DNA of 64,000 nucleotides from Meiothermus sp. CFH 77666 (GTDB lineage: Bacteria > Deinococcota > Deinococci > Deinococcales > Thermaceae): positions 1 to 64,000 of the forward strand of contig NZ_JAGDFV010000005.1 in the NCBI RefSeq assembly GCF_017497985.1, in the 5' to 3' direction. Made by a program: the position numbers and the translations under genes. Positions 62,859 through 64,000 of the stretch are shown piece after piece. The notes under the pieces were generated by a model, which searched no databases, had not been told where the DNA came from, and worked only from the letters and a program-made list of their open reading frames with translations. Each line of letters opens with the position of its first letter. Position 1 is the stretch's first letter.

Positions 62859-64000
62859 TCACCATTTCGGCTCCTCAATCCGCCGCACATACACGAAGGT
62901 GTCGCGGTTCACCCCCACCGGCCCCCAGTAGTTGAAGGCGTAGGTGAACTGGGCGTAGCCGCCGCTCATCAGCACGGGCTTCAGGCGGGCGCGGGTGATG
63001 GAGTTGTTCATACCGGCCCGTTTGCCCCGCAGGGGCGACTTAGGGATGCTCAGGGTGCGTTCGGTAGCGTGGTAAACAAAGACCGTGCCCCTGGGGATGC
63101 GGGCCGAAACGATGCAGCGCTGCACGAAGACCCCGTTGTCGTTGAAGAGTTCCACCCAGTCGTTGTCGCGGATGCCCAGCTCGGCAGCGTCTTTGTCGTT
63201 GAGCCAGATGGGGTAGCCCCCCCTCGAGAGGGTCATCATGCGGTGGTTGTCGGAGTAGGTGGAGTGGATGCTCCACTTGCCGTGCGGGGTGATGTAGTTC
63301 AAGAGCTTGCCCTGGGCCTGGGCTTTGGAGATTTCGGTTTCCAGCAGCATGGAATGGTCGGGGCGCGGCTTGTAGGTGGGCAGGTGCTCGCCCCAGGCCA
63401 GGTAGTTCGGGTGGTCGAGGTAGAAGTGCTGCCGTCCGGAAAGGGTGCGCCAGGGGATGAGCCGCTCGACGTTCAGGGTATAGGGGCTGTAGGCCCGGCC
63501 CTGGTTGATGATGGCGCTCCAGGTGGGGGTGGTGAGCTGGCGACGCGGCTGGGCCACCAGGTCGGAGAAGCTGATGCGGGTATCGCGCACCGGCTCGGCC
63601 AGGTCGGAGAGCTTTACGCCGGTTTTCTTTTCCTCGTCTTTGAAAGCGCGGTAGGCCAGTTCGCCGTTGGAGACCGGGTCGAGGTAAAGGATGGCCTCGG
63701 CGACCTGTTTGGCGTCCTCGAGGCTGGGGTACACGCGCCCGTTTAGCCTGCGGCCCTGGCGCTGGCGCAGGTCGTTGTAGAAGTCGGCTGCCGGAATGGT
63801 CAGGCCGTGCATCCCCACGCCGTTCTTTTCGATGGCGTCGCCCAGCGAGATCATCTTCTCGTACACCAGCGGATACTGCCGCTCGACGATGCGGAACTTG
63901 GGCATGGTCTTGCCGGGGATGGGCTCGACCTGGCCTTTCTTCCAGTCGCGGTCGTCGGGCTGGGCCAGCTCGTCGGGGGTATCGTGCTGGAGCGGAATCA
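62859..64000 (-). CDS. narG: Respiratory nitrate reductase alpha subunit, C-terminal part
   Basis: The frame is open from the stop at 62859 to the window edge, giving about 380 C-terminal residues of the molybdenum catalytic subunit. It includes [33 protein letters not shown] and [40 protein letters not shown], the molybdopterin-dinucleotide-binding domain. The tail [10 protein letters not shown] is typical for NarG. An internal ATG at 63905 is not the start, since [16 protein letters not shown] reads through it. The N-terminal Fe-S site and Mo-ligand region lie outside the window. It is upstream of narH in the same operon. Confidence 0.95.
   Translation of the reverse strand, partial: IPLQHDTPDELAQPDDRDWKKGQVEPIPGKTMPKFRIVERQYPLVYEKMISLGDAIEKNGVGMHGLTIPAADFYNDLRQRQGRRLNGRVYPSLEDAKQVAEAILYLDPVSNGELAYRAFKDEEKKTGVKLSDLAEPVRDTRISFSDLVAQPRRQLTTPTWSAIINQGRAYSPYTLNVERLIPWRTLSGRQHFYLDHPNYLAWGEHLPTYKPRPDHSMLLETEISKAQAQGKLLNYITPHGKWSIHSTYSDNHRMMTLSRGGYPIWLNDKDAAELGIRDNDWVELFNDNGVFVQRCIVSARIPRGTVFVYHATERTLSIPKSPLRGKRAGMNNSITRARLKPVLMSGGYAQFTYAFNYWGPVGVNRDTFVYVRRIEEPKW

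Overview
The window looks like chromosome from a thermophilic member of the Thermaceae, most like Meiothermus. This is inferred from protein resemblance (Thermus-type isocitrate dehydrogenase with a C-terminal domain, Thermus-style nar cluster), about 65% G+C in counted core lines, very frequent CTCGAG, and several promoters placed so close to start codons that leaderless mRNAs are likely. No rRNA, tRNA, IS element, prophage or CRISPR array was seen.

Layout. 1-22.4 kb is housekeeping: a DUF4139 gene broken by an in-frame stop, a thioesterase, icd, purE and purK separated by a 1253-residue six-PAS GGDEF-EAL protein, metH, a PATAN/DUF4388 gene overlapping thrB, a membrane gene bounded by perfect inverted repeats, NAD(P)HX repair (nnr), a sirtuin, a VTT membrane protein and a cysteine-free bacilliredoxin-like protein. 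22.4-41 kb is a surface-polysaccharide locus. It has rmlA, then rmlC-SDR-rmlD-glycosyltransferase on the minus strand, then a plus-strand block with an N-acetyltransferase, sugar 3,4-ketoisomerase and aminotransferase (dTDP-3-acetamido-3,6-dideoxyhexose), a Wzx flippase, three glycosyltransferases, two Wzy/ligase-like proteins, a WbaP-type initiating transferase, a Wzz-like protein and a HEPN/MNT pair. The section 28.5-36 kb is much AT-richer (33-45% G+C in counted lines), which suggests acquired DNA. rmlB is not in the window.

41-52.6 kb holds prs, an M24 peptidase, an A-type Fe-S carrier, and a peptide-type ABC importer: a frameshifted binding-protein gene, an intact paralogue and two permeases, but no ATPases. 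A predicted outer-membrane protein and truA follow. 52.7-56.6 kb has an iron-type ABC permease/ATPase pair with a Fur-like box but no binding protein, then an alpha/beta hydrolase. 56.7-64 kb is a respiratory nitrate reductase operon read on the minus strand: narG (cut by the window end), narH, narJ, narI, a NarK transporter, a small beta-carbonic-anhydrase-like protein and a second NarK transporter.

The strongest cross-cutting observation is a family of short tandem repeats with a strict 7-bp period in many spacers (about 8.9, 14.1, 14.2, 19.8, 42.1, 43.3, 52.6 and 62.8 kb). Related sequence appears to intrude into coding DNA at the metH insert, the MNT C-terminus and the prs 3' end. This resembles the heptanucleotide STRR repeats of cyanobacteria; I know of no description in Thermaceae. 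Other notable points are a palindrome shared by the two parts of the peptide-transport locus, an isocitrate dehydrogenase with an NAD-type coenzyme motif, and two likely gene disruptions.
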